Shown here: positions 35,878-43,197 of the stretch, piece by piece | How the letters are laid out: every line of letters begins with the position of its first letter | Numbering within the stretch: position 1 is the stretch's first letter | Source: Trichlorobacter thiogenes | Lineage (GTDB): Bacteria > Desulfobacterota > Desulfuromonadia > Geobacterales > Pseudopelobacteraceae | NCBI RefSeq assembly: GCF_900167465.1 | Contig: NZ_FUWR01000001.1 | Coordinates: 427,269-491,268, forward strand | DNA: 64,000 nt | Direction of reading: 5' to 3' | Translations under genes and position numbers: made by a program | Notes under the pieces: model-generated | The model's database searches: none | Seen by the model: only the letters and a program-made list of their open reading frames with translations | What the model was told of the DNA's origin: nothing

Positions 35878-36324
35878 TTACAGACTTAGCCGCAACGGTA
35901 CCATCTCCGACAACCGGAAGCCATGGCGTTCATAAAATTTGATGGCACCGCTGTTGACCCGATCCGTGAGCAGGGTGATACGTCGGCATCCCTGTTGCTT
36001 TGCAAATGCAATGGCTCCGTTTAAAAGGGCTGATCCACTGCCGCTGCCGCGTTGGGCAGGATCAACCACCATATCTTCCAGGATAGCCACCTGCTCGCCC
36101 AGGGCCGTACTGACAGTATAGAGCAGGTTGACCATGCCGGTGATGGTCGCACTGTCCCGAAGCACCAGAATATGACCCACAGCGGGATTTTCAATAATAC
36201 GTCGCAATCCTTCGGCCTGCCGTGACGGATCAGGCGTAAAGTCAGCTTCCTGAGAGAACAGGATCGTTAGAAGCTCGGTCAGACGCGGGATGTCGTCACA
36301 TGTGGCAATAGTGATGGTGCTCAT
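35878..36324 (-). CDS. GNAT-family N-acetyltransferase
   Basis: A 148-residue acetyl-CoA-dependent transferase. The acetyl-CoA loop is EDMVVDPAQRGSGSGSALL, with the family V-x-P-x-x-R-G-x-G-x-G/A pattern. ITLLTDRVNSGAIKFYERHGF is the usual C-terminal strand-helix. The acceptor is unknown. ATG 36324 has AGAGGA six bases upstream and is preferred over 36363. Confidence 0.88.
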   Translation of the reverse strand: MSTITIATCDDIPRLTELLTILFSQEADFTPDPSRQAEGLRRIIENPAVGHILVLRDSATITGMVNLLYTVSTALGEQVAILEDMVVDPAQRGSGSGSALLNGAIAFAKQQGCRRITLLTDRVNSGAIKFYERHGFRLSEMVPLRLSL

Positions 36325-36380
36325 GGCAATCCTCTTTTGGGATGGTTGCGTGGTTTTCTGCAACTGGTGCGGTCTGGTTC

Positions 36381-37088
36381 TTACTCGGCATCAACAACCT
36401 TGCCATCCACAAAGATCACCTTCAGATCAGCATCACAGTAGAGAAAGATGGTCTTTGTCCCCAGCAGGATCTGCTTTTGCGGGGCTCCAAAGGTTGTAGT
36501 CACTTCCGCCAAGGTCTGGCCAAGTTTGATGGTACGGGTTGGGTTGACAGCCTTGCGCGGTTTTGTGGCAGGCCGGGTCTCTTCTTCCGTATCAAACCAC
36601 TCATTAATGTCATCAAGCAGTTGATTGGTGGTCAGACCGGCCAGCCCACCCTCATACTGGAAACGGACAGATGCCTGCAGTGCCTGCGGCCCCCGCATGC
36701 CGGGCACACTATAGGTGGCAACGGTGTACAGATCGAGCTGCAGGTAGTTGTCGCCGGTGCTAACGCCGTACAGATAGAGTCGTTCACCCGGCTTCAGCGT
36801 GGCGTTGTGAACATCGCCAAGGGATAAGTCACCACCACCGGCCATGACCAGTTGCCGGTTTTTTACCAGGTTTGGTTTAAACATCTTGCTGGGCCGGTTT
36901 ACCCCTAACCCTGCCCGGCGTGGGGTCAGCACATTGCCAATCGCCTTGAAATCACCAAAAAATCCGGGAATGGTGATCCGGTAGTTGCTGGTTACCGCCG
37001 TGGACAGCTCGTCAGGAGTGGCAGCCGATGCCAGGGAAGCCACAGACAACAGCAGCAGGATAGTCATAAAGCGGATCTGAAAATACAT
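36381..37088 (-). CDS. secreted protein with C-terminal SmpA/OmlA-like segment
   Basis: A 235-residue exported protein with a signal peptide ending SLASAA near residue 22. The middle is beta-rich (RLYLYGVSTGDNYLQLDLYTV). The end reads TIKLGQTLAEVTTTFGAPQKQILLGTKTIFLY, which resembles the SmpA/OmlA (BamE-like) pattern in which a short sequence recognises a partner. Function unknown. It lies upstream of the GNAT gene on the same strand with about 56 bases between. The start has AAAAGGA. Confidence 0.7.
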   Translation of the reverse strand: MYFQIRFMTILLLLSVASLASAATPDELSTAVTSNYRITIPGFFGDFKAIGNVLTPRRAGLGVNRPSKMFKPNLVKNRQLVMAGGGDLSLGDVHNATLKPGERLYLYGVSTGDNYLQLDLYTVATYSVPGMRGPQALQASVRFQYEGGLAGLTTNQLLDDINEWFDTEEETRPATKPRKAVNPTRTIKLGQTLAEVTTTFGAPQKQILLGTKTIFLYCDADLKVIFVDGKVVDAE

Positions 37089-37115
37089 AGGTGGTCCTTT
37101 TCTGTGTAGAGGGGA

Positions 37116-37439
37116 TTAACCGTGTCCTTGTCCCAGCAGAATACCGGCGGCCAGGGCACAGATCACCACCAGGCAGAAGCAGGCAAAGCGCCAGTCCTTT
37201 TCCCGCACAAAGATCAGGCCTGCGGTAATCACCCGCATGATCGGTGTGGCCAGCAGCGCCAGCAGACCGGCAGTAATCAGGCGGGTGGCAACCGCCTCGT
37301 TGCCCAGCAGCATAACGCCGATACCGGCTGCAATCAGTACAGCGGCAATAAACGAGCCGATCCGCAGCAGCCGGGCCAGGCTCAGTTCAATCGGTTCATG
37401 GGCTGAAGTGGTGGTGCTATCCGGCTTGTGTGGTGTCAT
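37116..37439 (-). CDS. DUF1634 small membrane protein
   Basis: A 107-residue protein with three hydrophobic helices (about 26-46, 54-76 and 84-103) and a charged N-terminus. DUF1634 genes usually follow a TauE/SafE-type transporter. Here the start overlaps the transporter stop (ATGA), which supports joint assembly. The role is presumed accessory to anion export. Confidence 0.8.
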   Translation of the reverse strand: MTPHKPDSTTTSAHEPIELSLARLLRIGSFIAAVLIAAGIGVMLLGNEAVATRLITAGLLALLATPIMRVITAGLIFVREKDWRFACFCLVVICALAAGILLGQGHG

Positions 37440-38266
37440 TTCAGCCCCCGGTAGATCATTTCAAAGGCGGTGTAGATGATGATCGGAATAAACAGCTTGC
37501 GGATGGTGGATGATTTGAGCCTGACCATCAGCTTGGCACCCAGGATCGCCCCCAGCAAGACTCCCAGCACCACCGGCCCGGTGATCATCGGCTTGACATC
37601 GCCACGGGCAAAGTAGACCACCGCGCCGGAGGCGGCAGTCACGCCGATCATAAAGTTTGAGGTGGCGGTGGAGGCCTTAAACGGTATCCGCATGATCTGA
37701 TCCATGGCCGGAACCTTGAAGATGCCGGCTCCAATCCCCAGCAGACCAGCTGCAATGCCAGAAAAGTACATGACGATCAGCCCTGGAATGGTGCCGGTTA
37801 CCTGATAGTCGATCCTTTCCCCTAATTGGCGGTCAGTGTAGGAGCCCTGCAGTTGCAGTTTTTGGGAGAGCCGGTCCGGCACCACCCCTTCCGGCAGTTC
37901 ATTTTTGCAGGTCTTGAACATGTTGTAGCCAGAATAGGCCAACAGCAGCCCAAACAGGATGTACAGAAAACGCTGGTTAAGGTAGCCAGCAATCAGTGCG
38001 CCGGTAAGTGCGCCGGTGGCGGTCCCCATCTCTAGCCAGATGGCAACGCGGGTGTTGGTCAGGCGATCCTGCAGAAAGGCCACTGCCGCGCCGGTGGAGG
38101 TGGCGATGATCGAGACCGTTGAGGCGGCAACTGCTGTCCGCATCGGAACCCCGAACAGCAGCGTCAGGACCGGCACAATGATAATGCCACCCCCCAGCCC
38201 CAGCATGGAACCGAACACCCCGGCGGTAATGGCAATCAGAAATATTTCAAGCGTCTGTACAAGCAT
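37436..38266 (-). CDS. TauE/SafE-family (sulfite/organosulfonate-type) transporter
   Basis: A 276-residue inner-membrane protein with about eight helices. The glycine-rich first repeat is AGVFGSMLGLGGGIIIVPVLTLLFGVPMRTAVAAS, and the second repeat, GIAAGLLGIGAGIFKVPAMDQIMRIPFKASTATSNFMIGVTAASG, is diagnostic. It may export sulfite, sulfoacetate or related anions. AGAGGAG precedes the ATG. Forms an operon with the DUF1634 gene. Confidence 0.9.
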   Translation of the reverse strand: MLVQTLEIFLIAITAGVFGSMLGLGGGIIIVPVLTLLFGVPMRTAVAASTVSIIATSTGAAVAFLQDRLTNTRVAIWLEMGTATGALTGALIAGYLNQRFLYILFGLLLAYSGYNMFKTCKNELPEGVVPDRLSQKLQLQGSYTDRQLGERIDYQVTGTIPGLIVMYFSGIAAGLLGIGAGIFKVPAMDQIMRIPFKASTATSNFMIGVTAASGAVVYFARGDVKPMITGPVVLGVLLGAILGAKLMVRLKSSTIRKLFIPIIIYTAFEMIYRGLK

Positions 38267-38381
38267 GCAGCTCCTCTGCCCCAGATTCGGGTGGTGGCAT
38301 CAGTGTTTCTTTTCCTGTTCAATAGCAGGCAGACAAACGGGTTAACTACACTCTTCTGGTTGTGTAATGTCAGAGCTGGTT

Positions 38382-38648
38382 TTACTCATAGTGCGTCCAC
38401 ATTCTGAGAACCTTAACGGTCTTGATGTCGTCCAATACTTGGTAAACGATTCGATGTTGAATATTGATTCGCCTTGAATAGGCACCGGACAGGTCGCCTA
38501 CAAGCTTTTCATAGGGCGGAGGGTTCTGAAAAGGGTTCTCTTTCAGGATTTCAAGGATCTTTTCAGCGTGTGATTTGAGATTTGAGCGTAAAAGCTTTTG
38601 CGCATCTTTTTGAGCCTGCTTCGTGTAAACAAGCTTCCAGCCTACCAT
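38382..38648 (-). CDS. YoeB-like type II toxin (mRNA interferase)
   Basis: An 88-residue RelE/YoeB-fold protein. The N-terminal WKLVYTKQAQKDAQKL, the FQNPPPYEKLVGDLSGAYSRRINIQHRIVYQV block and the final RMWTHYE match Txe/YoeB toxins, which cleave mRNA at the ribosome. The terminal His-Tyr and the central arginines expected for catalysis are intact. ATG 38648 is chosen; it overlaps the antitoxin stop by seven bases, the usual coupling. Confidence 0.92.
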   Translation of the reverse strand: MVGWKLVYTKQAQKDAQKLLRSNLKSHAEKILEILKENPFQNPPPYEKLVGDLSGAYSRRINIQHRIVYQVLDDIKTVKVLRMWTHYE

Positions 38649-38884
38649 GCCAGCTCCTCGCTGCATTCTTCGATTGGAGCACTAAGGCCCTTCTGGATGG
38701 ATTCGCGCATGCCAGGAATGGAAGTTAAGAAAAGAGTTTCCTGGATTGCACGCCAATCATCTTCTGAGACAAGAACCGCTGAATGACGTTTGCCAACTAT
38801 TTGTATTGGATCGTGGGACAGGGCGACATCGTCTACAAGGTTGTAGAGACTCTTTCTTGCTGCAGTGGCTGTTACTGTTGTCAT
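38642..38884 (-). CDS. YefM/Phd-type antitoxin
   Basis: An 80-residue DNA-binding antitoxin. The N-terminal Phd/YefM fold begins MTTVTATAARKSLYNLVDDVALSHDPIQIVGKRHSAVLVSEDDW. The C-terminal tail would wrap the toxin. ATG 38884 has GGAGG eight bases upstream; the GTG-type extension to 38899 is not needed. A palindromic CGTACG pair just upstream is the likely autoregulatory operator. Confidence 0.92.
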   Translation of the reverse strand: MTTVTATAARKSLYNLVDDVALSHDPIQIVGKRHSAVLVSEDDWRAIQETLFLTSIPGMRESIQKGLSAPIEECSEELAW

Positions 38885-38903
38885 TGGGGTAACCTCCATT
38901 TGT

Positions 38904-38921
38904 CGTACGTATAATCGTACG
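38904..38921 (-). promoter_or_regulatory. putative operator of the YefM/YoeB-like pair
   Basis: Two identical palindromes, CGTACG, at 38904-38909 and 38916-38921 are 12 bases apart centre to centre, about one helical turn, with a TATAAT-like core between them. They lie 20 bases before the antitoxin start, where Phd/YefM repressors bind. Confidence 0.65.
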
Positions 38922-39106
38922 ATATGGTGTGGCTAAAGTCAAGTTTGCGTCATGCGGAATATCTTGGTTCTAATTCGCTATTAACCGGTTGGAAAAGGTG
39001 ACTATCATTGTCTTTGCTTGGAATAGATAGCCAGAGGTAGTAAGACGGGGACTTTTCTGTTGTGTCAAGAGAGGGTTGTTCTTGAGTTTCTTAGCTCAAA
39101 AGATTG

Positions 39107-39481
39107 CTAGGGATCAGTTTGTTCCATCTTTTCAAGCAGGCCTGGCCTGTTGTAGTCAAAGACCTCTTTTGACCATACTGCAGACCATTTTCCCAGCGGC
39201 AAGATGATGGTGCGCAGTTCATTGCCTCGCGGCGTCAGTACGTAACCATCAAGGGTCTTTTCCACCAGATCGGCCTCACGCAGATCTTTGATGCGGCTAT
39301 TCAGGATGGAAGGGGAGATATCACCGCAAAGTTCCTGCAGGTTGCGGAATGTACAGGGGCCTTTTTCCAGGTTCCAGAGAATACCAAGCGCCCAGCGACG
39401 GCCCAAGAGGTCAAACAGGGCGTTGATCGGCGTACCGGAGAGAGAACCACGTACCTTGTTTCCGGGGCTTGGAATGGACAT
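39107..39481 (-). CDS. HxlR-family transcriptional regulator
   Basis: A 124-residue winged-helix regulator. LFDLLGRRWALGILWNLEKGPCTFRNLQELCGDISPSILNSRIKDL is the HxlR recognition core, followed by the wing LVEKTLDGYVLTPRG. Members usually respond to electrophiles, aldehydes or redox signals. It follows the small tautomerase gene by 84 bases on the same strand, and the strong palindrome before that gene is its likely operator. The AAGGAG upstream lies about 13 bases from the ATG, longer than usual. Confidence 0.88.
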   Translation of the reverse strand: MSIPSPGNKVRGSLSGTPINALFDLLGRRWALGILWNLEKGPCTFRNLQELCGDISPSILNSRIKDLREADLVEKTLDGYVLTPRGNELRTIILPLGKWSAVWSKEVFDYNRPGLLEKMEQTDP

Positions 39482-39565
39482 CGGAAGCGATTATCTCCTT
39501 GGGGTTGTAGATGAACAGACACTGATTCGGCTGCCGCGGACAACGAAATCAGTGTCTGGTGTGAA

Positions 39566-39766
39566 TTAACGAGCCTGAGCCGCTTTGATTTCGGCGAGCG
39601 TCAGGCCTCCAATTCCGATGTTGGTGCTGTCAAGTTCGTTAATGAAAACAATGAACTTCTCAGCGGGGATATTTGTGACGTCTACAGCGGTCTTTGTCAA
39701 GTTTTTGATCAAAGCCTGCTTGGTTTCAGTATCTACGCTGTGCATCTCAATGTTAATAACCGGCAT
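39566..39766 (-). CDS. 4-oxalocrotonate tautomerase-like protein
   Basis: A 66-residue protein starting MPVINIEMHSVDTETKQALI, with the catalytic Pro2 (Pro1 after Met removal) intact. The beta-alpha-beta 4-OT fold fits the length, and residues IPAEKFIVFINEL match the second strand. It may isomerise enol/keto acids or detoxify unsaturated aldehydes. ATG 39766 has AAGGAG upstream; the longer frame to 39805 would hide the proline and overlap the operator. Co-transcribed with the HxlR regulator. Confidence 0.88.
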   Translation of the reverse strand: MPVINIEMHSVDTETKQALIKNLTKTAVDVTNIPAEKFIVFINELDSTNIGIGGLTLAEIKAAQAR

Positions 39767-39783
39767 GATAATCTCCTTGTCAT

Positions 39784-39826
39784 TTTTTAGTAGCGCGCTA
39801 CACATTTAATAGCATGCTACTAAAAA
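39784..39826. promoter_or_regulatory. large palindromic operator before the tautomerase-hxlR unit
   Basis: Outer arms TTTTTAGTAGC (39784-39794) and GCTACTAAAAA (39816-39826) are perfect inverted repeats. Each arm also holds a ten-base palindrome, TAGCGCGCTA at 39791 and TAGCATGCTA at 39810, so two dimers could bind side by side. It begins 18 bases before the tautomerase start. Confidence 0.75.
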
Positions 39827-39843
39827 CGAAGCAAGAGTTTATA

Positions 39844-40136
39844 TCACGATGCGGCCTTGCACGTTTCCAGTAGCTCTGGTAGCCGCCTAAAATAATCATC
39901 CAGCGTAACCGCCGTAACCTCTCGATTCAGCGGTCGGGTAGTGTCGCTCAGCGACAGCAGCAGCCCGGTGCCGGGCCAAGCTCTGCAAACAGCTCGCGGA
40001 AGCTGGTAAGCGTGCGGGCCTGCTGTGGCGTCCGGGTTTTGGTCAGTTTAATCTCTACGGGAACCATCTGCCCGGCTGATGGTTCAATCAGCAGATCCAC
40101 CTCCAGTCCGTTTCCGGTCCGCATGCGCGATTTCAA
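39844..40136 (-). pseudogene. C-terminal remnant of a DUF4143 AAA ATPase, frameshifted
   Basis: The minus strand reads NGLEVDLLIEPSAGQMVPVEIKLTKT then TSFRELFAELGPAPG. This is the nuclease-like C-terminus of the DUF4143 ATPase family, which usually ends about 400 residues after a P-loop. Near 39960 a one-base shift breaks the frame. The adjacent frame continues LLLSLSDTTRPLNREVTAVTLDDYF and stops at 39844. The ATPase N-terminus is absent, and homology ends at the perfect inverted repeat at 40135. A decayed fragment, not a gene. Confidence 0.8.
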
Positions 40137-40169
40137 TGCAAATTTAAAGTGGCATTTTAAATTTGCATT
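40135..40169. repeat. perfect 14-base inverted repeat
   Basis: AATGCAAATTTAAA (40135-40148) and TTTAAATTTGCATT (40156-40169) are exact inverted copies separated by seven bases. It is AT-rich unlike its surroundings and marks the exact edge of the DUF4143 remnant. It could be an operator or the scar of a rearrangement. Confidence 0.8.
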
Positions 40170-40302
40170 GGCTGTGATGAGGCATTTTCAGCCTGACTGG
40201 TTGGGAATTGGGTGTTCCCGCCGTTGATTTCTCTCTTTTTGTAAATTGTGTAGTTTTGACACCAATTGCCTCACTTCCTCTTTCCCCTGCAGCTTCCTGA
40301 TG

Positions 40303-40998
40303 CTACCTCTTGACTTTTTTATCCCTGAAATAATCTTTTGAAACCTTCAAGACAGCTCCCAGAGTCCGGCAGCTGCTCGCGTTGCATTTTTTATATAACT
40401 GTCTGTCTATCAGTTGCTGAAGCTTTTCGTCGAGTGTCCAGGAACCGTCTGCCGCAGGCAGATATACGGCGAAAACATCGAACGGCTCCGTACCGGTCGG
40501 TCCGATACCTGTAATGGCCGCTACGTCTATGACGATGGCTCGTTGGCCATTTCCCTGGACATCGCGAAAGGCAACCGATTCGATATGATCAAAGGACCAT
40601 TCCATTGCCGGATGAGTTGGCAGAGGCCGGATTTCCCCATTCTTCCGGTCGATGATCAAGAAAGAAACGGATTGAGACCAGGTCCTGGCCGCCTTTGTAC
40701 CCTGTTCATAATCGGCCTGGACAGGAACGAAATAGACGTCTTCCAGCCCCTTTTGTTCAGAGGCTATCCTGAAAGACTGCTTTTGCAGGTCATCTTGCCA
40801 ATAAAGTCCCGGATACTTTGAAAGCTCTTGCTGGGGGACCCATTTTGATTCGAGCGGCTTGAAAATCCGTTGGAGTTTGGTTTTATCTCCGGCATCAATC
40901 GGCTGCACAAGAAACTTACTTTCAGCTGCCGCTAAACTGCCTGATGCCCCTAAAATCAAGCAAAGCATGAAAACAAGCGAGATTTTTGAATAGAACAT
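40303..40998 (-). CDS. secreted protein of unknown function
   Basis: A 231-residue exported protein with a signal peptide ending SLAAAES near residue 26. The mature part contains SVAFRDVQGNGQRAIVIDVAAITG, an FG-GAP/VCBS-like strand pattern, and Cys residues near the C-terminus (KKCNASSCRTL) that could pair. No family confidently recognised. CAGGAGA precedes the ATG. Single gene. Confidence 0.7.
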   Translation of the reverse strand: MFYSKISLVFMLCLILGASGSLAAAESKFLVQPIDAGDKTKLQRIFKPLESKWVPQQELSKYPGLYWQDDLQKQSFRIASEQKGLEDVYFVPVQADYEQGTKAARTWSQSVSFLIIDRKNGEIRPLPTHPAMEWSFDHIESVAFRDVQGNGQRAIVIDVAAITGIGPTGTEPFDVFAVYLPAADGSWTLDEKLQQLIDRQLYKKCNASSCRTLGAVLKVSKDYFRDKKVKR

Positions 40999-41304
40999 AT
41001 TCTCTCCTGCTGTTTCTATCGGATTGCTGCGGATACTGGAGGCGCCTCAAGGCGGACCAGGTATCTACACTAGAGAAATCAGTTTCACGCGGAGTCACGG
41101 AGGCGAGAAGAGTGAAATCAGCTGGTTACGCCATCTTGCAGTACAAATTGCTTGATTATATCCGCGAGCCTCTCGGCTCCGCGTGAGTAACTGCCGTTTT
41201 CAGGTCTACATCCTGCTCAACGGTTTGGTAGAACCGCTGGCCCTTTACCAATACCAATAAATATTATAAGGTAAAAGTGTATCAGCATCAATGGAGGTGA
41301 TCTC
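40999..41304. other. intergenic region with repeat and parDE control region
   Basis: A gap of 306 bases with no gene. It contains the second CGCGGAG-type repeat (41084-41189) and, closer to parD, a direct ATACCAAT-like AT-rich stretch near 41255-41285 that may hold the parDE promoter. No -35/-10 pair stands out. Confidence 0.5.
41084..41189. repeat. palindromic CGCGGAG-type intergenic repeat, copy 2
   Basis: The left part, TTCACGCGGAGTCACGGAGG at 41084, opposes the right part, CCGCGAGCCTCTCGGCTCCG (then CGTGAGT), at 41162-41188. The right arm differs from copy 1 (20076-20102) at only two positions. The centre is longer than in copy 1. Confidence 0.7.
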
Positions 41305-41547
41305 ATGCAAAAAAACACCAGTGTTACCCTTGGCAAACACTACGAAAATTTCATTTCCCAGCAGGTTGTCCAAGGCCGTTTTGGTTCTGCAAGTGAGACA
41401 ATCCGTGCCGGTCTACGACTTTTGGAAGAACGGGAGACCAAGCTGTCCCTGCTACGCCGTGCGCTTGTTGAGGGTGAGGAAAGCGGCACTGCTGATTACT
41501 CGCTCAAGAGCTTACTCGCAGAGCTTGACGGTGAAGGTTTTAACTGA
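41305..41547 (+). CDS. parD: ParD-type antitoxin
   Basis: An 80-residue ribbon-helix-helix antitoxin: MQKNTSVTLGKHYENFISQQV at the N-terminus (DNA-binding beta strand), then GRFGSASETIRAGLRLLEERE. The C-terminal helix would neutralise ParE. An ideal GGAGGTGAT ribosome binding site precedes it. The stop TGA overlaps the parE ATG. Confidence 0.92.
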   Translation: MQKNTSVTLGKHYENFISQQVVQGRFGSASETIRAGLRLLEERETKLSLLRRALVEGEESGTADYSLKSLLAELDGEGFN

Positions 41548-41849
41548 TGCCCGCTTTTACCCTCACAAACATGGCAAAGGCAGATATGAAAGAAATTGCC
41601 ACGTTCACACAAAACCGATGGGGGCGCGAACAGCGCAACTTGTACCTGCAAATGCTTGATGTTTCATTTCATCAGTTGGCCGCCAACCCGCTAAAAGGAA
41701 AGGATTGCAGTGATATTCGAATTGGCTATCGGAAATTTAATGCGGGTAGTCATGTAATCTTTTACCGCCAAACTTGTGCCGACATGATCGAGATTGTCCG
41801 TGTTCTGCACGGGCATATGGACATTGAAACGCGACTTTCTGAGCGATAA
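41547..41849 (+). CDS. parE: ParE-type toxin
   Basis: A 100-residue RelE/ParE-fold toxin whose family poisons DNA gyrase. MPAFTLTNMAKADMKEIATFTQNRWGREQRN is typical, as are LAANPLKGKDCSDIRIGYRKFNAGSHVIFYR and the C-terminal EIVRVLHGHMDIETRL. Translated from TGATG overlap with parD. The 3' end meets a truncated histidine-phosphatase gene on the other strand. Confidence 0.92.
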   Translation: MPAFTLTNMAKADMKEIATFTQNRWGREQRNLYLQMLDVSFHQLAANPLKGKDCSDIRIGYRKFNAGSHVIFYRQTCADMIEIVRVLHGHMDIETRLSER

Positions 41850-41879
41850 TACGGGAAGTATCCCTAATTATTCCTATAA

Positions 41880-42141
41880 ATAAATCTGTCACCTTTGTTT
41901 TGTTTGAAATACAAACATGCCCTGCCTTTAACATCTCCCCCGACTCAATCGACCGCTTTAAATCGCTGCAAACTAACGCATTGCATTGGTCAGCCTTTTC
42001 AAGGGCACCGGTTGGCGGGAGCTCTTTTCGATCTACGCCAGCCAGGTTGTAGGATTCGATCCAGGCATGCATCTCAGATGCTTTCAGCCTTCCTGAAGCA
42101 GGCATAGAAGGTTTGCCATGTCTTATGATGACTATTTTCAT
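41880..42141 (-). pseudogene. truncated histidine phosphatase (N-terminal part only)
   Basis: Begins MKIVIIRHGKPSMPASGRLK with the RHG phosphohistidine motif of the phosphoglycerate-mutase-like family. LVCSDLKRSIESGEMLKAGH is the normal next block. Homology stops near residue 80. The remaining frame (to 41737) is antisense to parE and unlike the family, so the second catalytic histidine is lost. It follows the cassette boundary at 42163 and may itself have been a cassette cut short at the parDE junction. Confidence 0.7.
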
Positions 42142-42156
42142 TTTCTCAGTCTTTGT

Positions 42157-42209
42157 AGATAACGACGTGGAGACTCACCAGTGCCTATGGCCCGCCACCT
42201 GATTAAGAG
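42157..42209 (-). repeat. attC-like site of cassette 2
   Basis: On the minus strand CTCTTAA (42209-42203), containing the TAA stop of the upstream gene, is the R'' box. The site runs through GGTGGCGGGCC and CTCCACGTC to G^TTATCT, with the putative crossover at 42163. The R'' box is complementary to the first bases of the same cassette, TTAAGAG at 42729-42723. Stem pairing inside is weak. Confidence 0.5.
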
Positions 42210-42718
42210 CTAATTCTATATATTGCGCAAACTTGACACTCTTGGGCATGGTGATCTTCTGGGAATTGCGTGCGTAGGATGTCTCTAATTCTGAATGCTT
42301 CTGCCAAATCGCACAATAATCCATTTTCCATAATCAGATGAGAAAAAATCCCTTCTTCATCAGTTCCCCAATTTGTAAGCATTGAAATATCTAAATGCGA
42401 GTCAAGCAGATCAAACCCTAGCAATTCTGGGCTCGCTTCATAGCAAATTTCTTCTGGGAAATCGATCCCAACTATTTCCGCATTTTCATACTGTTTTTGA
42501 ACTTTTTTTGCATATTCAAAATTTGTGATCAGTGAGATCTTGAAGTCTTCCTGAACGCAGTTCTGCCAGTCCTCGTTGGATTTCGGCTCAAAGAGGTCAC
42601 CTCTCATAACTCCGTCCACCGACTCAAATCTGGTTAGGTGGAGCCCTCTCCATTTGAGATAGTCACTCCATCTTTCGCCATCTTCCGGCCCAAATTTTTC
42701 GATTACTTTGTAGTACAT
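42203..42718 (-). CDS. cassette-like protein of unknown function
   Basis: A 171-residue acidic soluble protein starting MYYKVIEKFGPEDGERWSDYLKWRG, with no family recognised. The ATG at 42718 is chosen because the longer frame to 42916 crosses an attC-like site and the previous gene. AT-rich relative to its neighbours. It starts five bases after the cassette boundary TTAAGAG, has only a weak ribosome binding site and no promoter, and its TAA stop lies inside the next R'' box. These are all habits of integron cassette genes. Confidence 0.6.
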   Translation of the reverse strand: MYYKVIEKFGPEDGERWSDYLKWRGLHLTRFESVDGVMRGDLFEPKSNEDWQNCVQEDFKISLITNFEYAKKVQKQYENAEIVGIDFPEEICYEASPELLGFDLLDSHLDISMLTNWGTDEEGIFSHLIMENGLLCDLAEAFRIRDILRTQFPEDHHAQECQVCAIYRISS

Positions 42719-42722
42719 AATT

Positions 42723-42777
42723 CTCTTAACGGGCTGAGGGTGTGCGAGGGGGCACCGCACTACCCGATGGTTAAGGC
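42723..42777 (-). repeat. attC-like site of cassette 1
   Basis: On the minus strand: R'' GCCTTAAC (42777-42770), L'' side GGGTAGTGCG, loop, L' side CGCACACCC, then CAGCCCG^TTAAGAG. The inner stem GGGT(A)GTGCG/CGCACACCC pairs with one extrahelical base, as attC hairpins do. The TAA stop of the DUF4288 gene lies inside R''. Confidence 0.6.
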
Positions 42778-43190
42778 TCATTACTGTCCCCAATTGCTGG
42801 GGTGTCGTCAAACACCTCCAGTTCGTGCTTTTCCCTAACCCATGACCGGATTTTTCTGACAGTTCTGTTTTTGTATTCTTCCCAAAGAATCTCAGTTCCA
42901 TCCTCGAGCTCACCATAGATTGGAAGAAGACTCGTCAAGCCGTCTACGACCCAATGTCCTGTCCTTTTGCCTTTTTCATCTTGAAAGGTCGAGGAACTCT
43001 GTGCGAGCTGCAATACCTTCTCATATGCGGCGTCTCGGTCTGGGGCTTTAAGAATTATAGTGTTTTCCCAGGCGTCAGTCCTGCTATTCGGGGAAGGGTT
43101 CGGATCATCATCCCAGACAGGACGCTCAATGTATGAGGCTATCCACCATCCGTATGGTGAGTGATTTCGGTGTGGTATTTTCTCTGTCAT
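42771..43190 (-). CDS. DUF4288-domain protein (cassette-like)
   Basis: A 139-residue protein. GWWIASYIERPVWDDD followed by NTIILKAPDRDAAYEKVLQLAQ is typical of DUF4288, small proteins of unknown role often found in variable regions. It has no clear Shine-Dalgarno sequence or promoter. It starts eight bases after the boundary TTAAGGC and stops within an attC-like R'' box. The preceding DUF2461 gene is normal chromosomal sequence, so the insertion edge is close to 43205. Confidence 0.7.
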   Translation of the reverse strand: MTEKIPHRNHSPYGWWIASYIERPVWDDDPNPSPNSRTDAWENTIILKAPDRDAAYEKVLQLAQSSSTFQDEKGKRTGHWVVDGLTSLLPIYGELEDGTEILWEEYKNRTVRKIRSWVREKHELEVFDDTPAIGDSNEP

Positions 43191-43197
43191 TTTAATT

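Noticed and set aside
40010-40136. Small intact gene at the DUF4143 remnant
   Set aside because: The 62-codon frame is clearly an internal fragment of a larger family, with a frameshift and no ribosome binding site.
41850-41900. AT-rich segment ATAAATCTGTCACC as an end of a REP-associated transposon
   Set aside because: It is only a short resemblance recalled from memory, with no second end and no transposase nearby.
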